Program-made: the position numbers and the translations under genes
In this document: positions 61,953 to 64,000 of the stretch, one piece after another
Layout of the letters: each line of letters opens with the position of its first letter
Position numbering within the stretch: the first letter of the stretch is position 1
Notes under the pieces: generated by a model
Database searches by the model: none
Seen by the model: only the letters and a program-made list of their open reading frames with translations
Told to the model about the DNA's origin: nothing
NCBI GenBank assembly: GCA_018714965.1
Contig: DVML01000007.1
Span: 1 to 64,000 of the forward strand
From: Fimihabitans intestinipullorum
GTDB taxonomy: Bacteria > Bacillota_I > Bacilli_A > RF39 > UBA660
Reading direction: 5' to 3'
DNA: 64,000 nt

Positions 61953-63037
61953 AATTATCGAAGGAAATGGTAGAACCTTTACTTCATTGGTATCAAGAGA
62001 ATGCGAGAAAGTTACCTTGGAGAAGTGATGCGACTCCTTACCACGTGTGGGTAAGTGAAATCATGTTACAACAGACGCGAGTAGAAGCTGTCATTGATTA
62101 CTATTACCGATTCATGGAAGCACTTCCAACAATTCAGGATTTGGCTATGATCGACGAGGAAAAACTTTTGAAACTATGGGAAGGACTTGGATATTATAGC
62201 CGTGTGCGAAATTTGCAGAAAACAGCGCAACTTCTATGTCGAGATAATGAAGGGAAACTCCCAGAAAATTATGATGAGTTAATAAAACTTCCTGGGATCG
62301 GACCTTATACTGCAGGAGCGATTAGCTCGATCGCATATCAGAAAAAGGTAGCAGCTGTCGATGGGAATGTTTTACGCGTCGTCAGTCGTCTTTCCTTAGA
62401 TCCTGCATGTATCGATGAAGAGCGTGTCAAGAAAATGTGGAAAGAAGAAATCGAAAAGGTGATGCCGACAGAAAGTGGTATGTTTAATCAGGCTATGATG
62501 GAAATTGGAGCCACTGTTTGTATTCCGAATGGAAAACCGCTTTGTCATGCATGTCCACTGTCACATCTATGTAAAGCATATTGTCAAAACAAAGTATTAG
62601 AATATCCTGTGCGAAAACAGAAGAGAAAAAGAGAAGTTATACCGATGACTGTATTTTTAATGTTGTATCATGATCGTGTCGCACTTTTAAAAAGAGATCA
62701 TGAAGGACTGCTTGCTAATTTTTACGAGTTTCCAAATGTCGATGGAACATTATCGCAAGAAGAAGCGGAAACTTATTTAAAACAGAACAATATAAAATGG
62801 ATTGGAATAGAAGAAGGACCAAATGCAAAACATATTTTTACACATAAAGAGTGGCATATGAAAAGCTATATTGTATGGCTACAAGAACCAGTGGATTCTT
62901 ATTTGTTTTCCACAGGAAAAGAATTAAACGAAGTCTATCCGGTTCCAAGTGCCTTTGAAAAATACCGCAAATGTGTGGAAAACTTGTGGAACGAAGAGGC
63001 TTATTTACATTTTTCCACAGGAAAACTTTTAAAGTGA
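61949..63037 (+). CDS. mutY: A/G-specific adenine glycosylase MutY
   Basis: The 362 residues have the helix-hairpin-helix LPGIGPYTAGAI with the catalytic Asp downstream (AAVDGNVLRV), the [4Fe-4S] cysteines (CIPNGKPLCHACPLSHLC) and a C-terminal NUDIX-like domain for 8-oxoG recognition. It removes A opposite 8-oxoG. The ATG at 61949 follows GAAGGAG; the longer frame is upstream of it. Confidence 0.94.
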   Translation: MKLSKEMVEPLLHWYQENARKLPWRSDATPYHVWVSEIMLQQTRVEAVIDYYYRFMEALPTIQDLAMIDEEKLLKLWEGLGYYSRVRNLQKTAQLLCRDNEGKLPENYDELIKLPGIGPYTAGAISSIAYQKKVAAVDGNVLRVVSRLSLDPACIDEERVKKMWKEEIEKVMPTESGMFNQAMMEIGATVCIPNGKPLCHACPLSHLCKAYCQNKVLEYPVRKQKRKREVIPMTVFLMLYHDRVALLKRDHEGLLANFYEFPNVDGTLSQEEAETYLKQNNIKWIGIEEGPNAKHIFTHKEWHMKSYIVWLQEPVDSYLFSTGKELNEVYPVPSAFEKYRKCVENLWNEEAYLHFSTGKLLK

Positions 63038-63053
63038 CAAAGGATGTGTAAAG

Positions 63054-63070
63054 TTGACAATATTTGTCAA
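63054..63070. repeat. Perfect inverted repeat TTGACAA-N3-TTGTCAA
   Basis: The 17-base palindrome lies between mutY and the next gene. It could be an operator, or a fortuitous AT-rich palindrome. Confidence 0.5.
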
Positions 63071-63097
63071 AAGAAATGTGTAAATCATTTCTTTTTT
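63069..63097 (+). terminator. Terminator of mutY
   Basis: AAAAGAAATG (63069-63078) and CATTTCTTTT (63086-63095), then T-rich DNA. Confidence 0.8.
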
Positions 63098-63106
63098 TGC
63101 TATACT
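63098..63106 (+). promoter_or_regulatory. Extended -10 promoter of the last gene
   Basis: TG-C-TATACT (63098-63106) follows the terminator directly; the ATG is at 63125. Confidence 0.6.
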
Positions 63107-63124
63107 AATAATAGGGTGATGTGC

Positions 63125-64000
63125 ATGCCGGACTTAATTTATTTGGATCATACTTATCAAGTGCTAGAGCGTGTTAATTTAAATCAACATAAGTATATAT
63201 TTGCACTACATTTGAACCGGTTAGAATATCTAGAACATTCCGAAGGAATGACATATATAAAACCAAAGCCGGAAGATTTTAAGAATAGTAAAGATCTAAC
63301 ATATGTAGCAGAGCAATATTTACTAACACAGTTTCAAAGAGATGTGGAAGCAAAGATCAACAGCGGTCAAATTCACTCTTTGGATGAACTAAAAGACACT
63401 ATGAAAAATTTTAAAACATTTGCAGAACAAGACCCAAAATTACACAACTTAATGCAGGTAAATCAGAATATGAGCTTATCGGATCCTAAATTCATGAAGA
63501 TGGTGACGGAAATGATTCAATATTATGAATCGAGAGGAATCGACAGAACACCATTAGAGTTAGAGAATGCAAAAAAAGTTGATGCGAACGATAAGGAATA
63601 CATCCAACATGTCGATCAACAGGGAAACGTGAGTGTCGTAGAGAATAATTCTGTATTTGGTGTAAAAGAAGAATACGAGCGAAGAAAAGATGATATAAAA
63701 GATCTTTCAAAAGAAAGTGGAAGCTTAAATGCAGATACGATTTTTAAAGACATGGAACAGTCTAAAATTGGAGTTCATCTTGAACAAGCTCATCAAGTCA
63801 ATAAACAAGAGTTAAATACGGATGAAAAGGAACGTATGAATACTGTAGAGCAAACTGTAGATGATGAAGTTTTATATGATCCAATTAATAACATATATTA
63901 TAATGCACGGACCCAAGAGGTTTTAACAACAGAGCAAAAAGATGGTATGATTGCAGTAAAACGAACATCTGGAACCAATCACGAGACAATGAATGATGGT
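63125..64000 (+). CDS. Hypothetical acidic protein, 3' end outside the window
   Basis: The frame runs open from ATG 63125 to the window edge (292 codons). The product is soluble, highly charged and mainly helical, with no membrane segment and no motif I recognise. Near the end are short strands (DEVLYDPINNIYYNARTQ). The start follows an AGGGTGATG site. A function cannot be given. Confidence 0.7.
   Translation, partial: MPDLIYLDHTYQVLERVNLNQHKYIFALHLNRLEYLEHSEGMTYIKPKPEDFKNSKDLTYVAEQYLLTQFQRDVEAKINSGQIHSLDELKDTMKNFKTFAEQDPKLHNLMQVNQNMSLSDPKFMKMVTEMIQYYESRGIDRTPLELENAKKVDANDKEYIQHVDQQGNVSVVENNSVFGVKEEYERRKDDIKDLSKESGSLNADTIFKDMEQSKIGVHLEQAHQVNKQELNTDEKERMNTVEQTVDDEVLYDPINNIYYNARTQEVLTTEQKDGMIAVKRTSGTNHETMNDG

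Noticed and set aside
62905..63025. Three TTTTCCACA sequences resembling DnaA boxes at the end of mutY
   Set aside because: They are one mismatch from the TTATCCACA consensus and come from repeated Phe-Ser-Thr-Gly codons inside the gene; no AT-rich unwinding element or dnaA/dnaN genes are near.

Overview
The window is AT-rich chromosomal DNA of a low-GC, spore-forming Bacillota. It uses the standard code, since TGA serves as a stop. I infer a Bacilli/Erysipelotrichia-type lineage from the mixture of long-form HPF, SecA with a zinc tail, an AsnRS T-box, near-consensus sigma-A promoters and sporulation genes (dacB-spmA-spmB, a GerA-type germinant receptor, a PdaA-like deacetylase, a YutH-like coat protein). 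No rRNA, insertion sequence, integrase, prophage or CRISPR array was seen.

Layout. 1-5.8 kb: the tail of a GHKL sensor kinase, a cold-shock protein, hpf, secA, a small degraded gene, a tandem thioredoxin-fold membrane protein and a PH-like protein. 5.8-25.2 kb: a large co-directional cluster that joins a Tad-like pilus module (CpaB, CpaF/TadA ATPase, TadB, TadC, a short Flp-like pilin, two pseudopilin-like paralogues, a TadZ/CpaE-like protein) to a Gram-positive type IV secretion module. The second module has three VirB2-like pilins with separate promoters, VirB6, PrgI/VirB3, VirB4 split into two genes, a CHAP cell-wall hydrolase, an Ig-like membrane protein and the VirD4 coupling ATPase. No relaxase, oriT, integrase or prepilin peptidase was found. 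This is the most unusual region.

25.3-33.7 kb: rhodanese, RmuC, a YjdF/DUF2238-like membrane protein, a UvrD-like helicase, a DUF308 plus permuted-papain fusion, an acidic coiled-coil protein, a YutH-like protein, a NifU domain protein and an S1-domain protein. 33.8-36.5 kb: thirteen tRNA genes in sub-clusters around a membrane protein; a fourteenth (Ala) lies at 42 kb with a consensus promoter. 36.6-45 kb: surface and membrane proteins (lipoprotein, YfhO-like, PdaA-like), a TPR glycosyltransferase and a DUF3603-like protein. 45-51 kb: T-box/asnS, an orphan pseudopilin, a lipoprotein, dacB-spmA-spmB-rluB and a ferredoxin. 51-56 kb: a tail-anchored protein and a minus-strand ger operon in order A-C-B. 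55.7-64 kb: an RlmCD-type rRNA methyltransferase, a JAMM-motif protein in an AT-rich stretch, an IMPase-family phosphatase, NagZ, a candidate small RNA, an RluA-type synthase, a Spx/ArsC-like protein, a UDG-family glycosylase, MutY and an unidentified gene cut by the window edge.

The sporulation and germination genes are scattered among housekeeping genes, and the pilus/secretion cluster is bordered by ordinary chromosomal genes. The cluster therefore looks like a resident apparatus rather than a recent mobile element. No stretch longer than about 300 bases lacks an assigned gene, RNA or leader.
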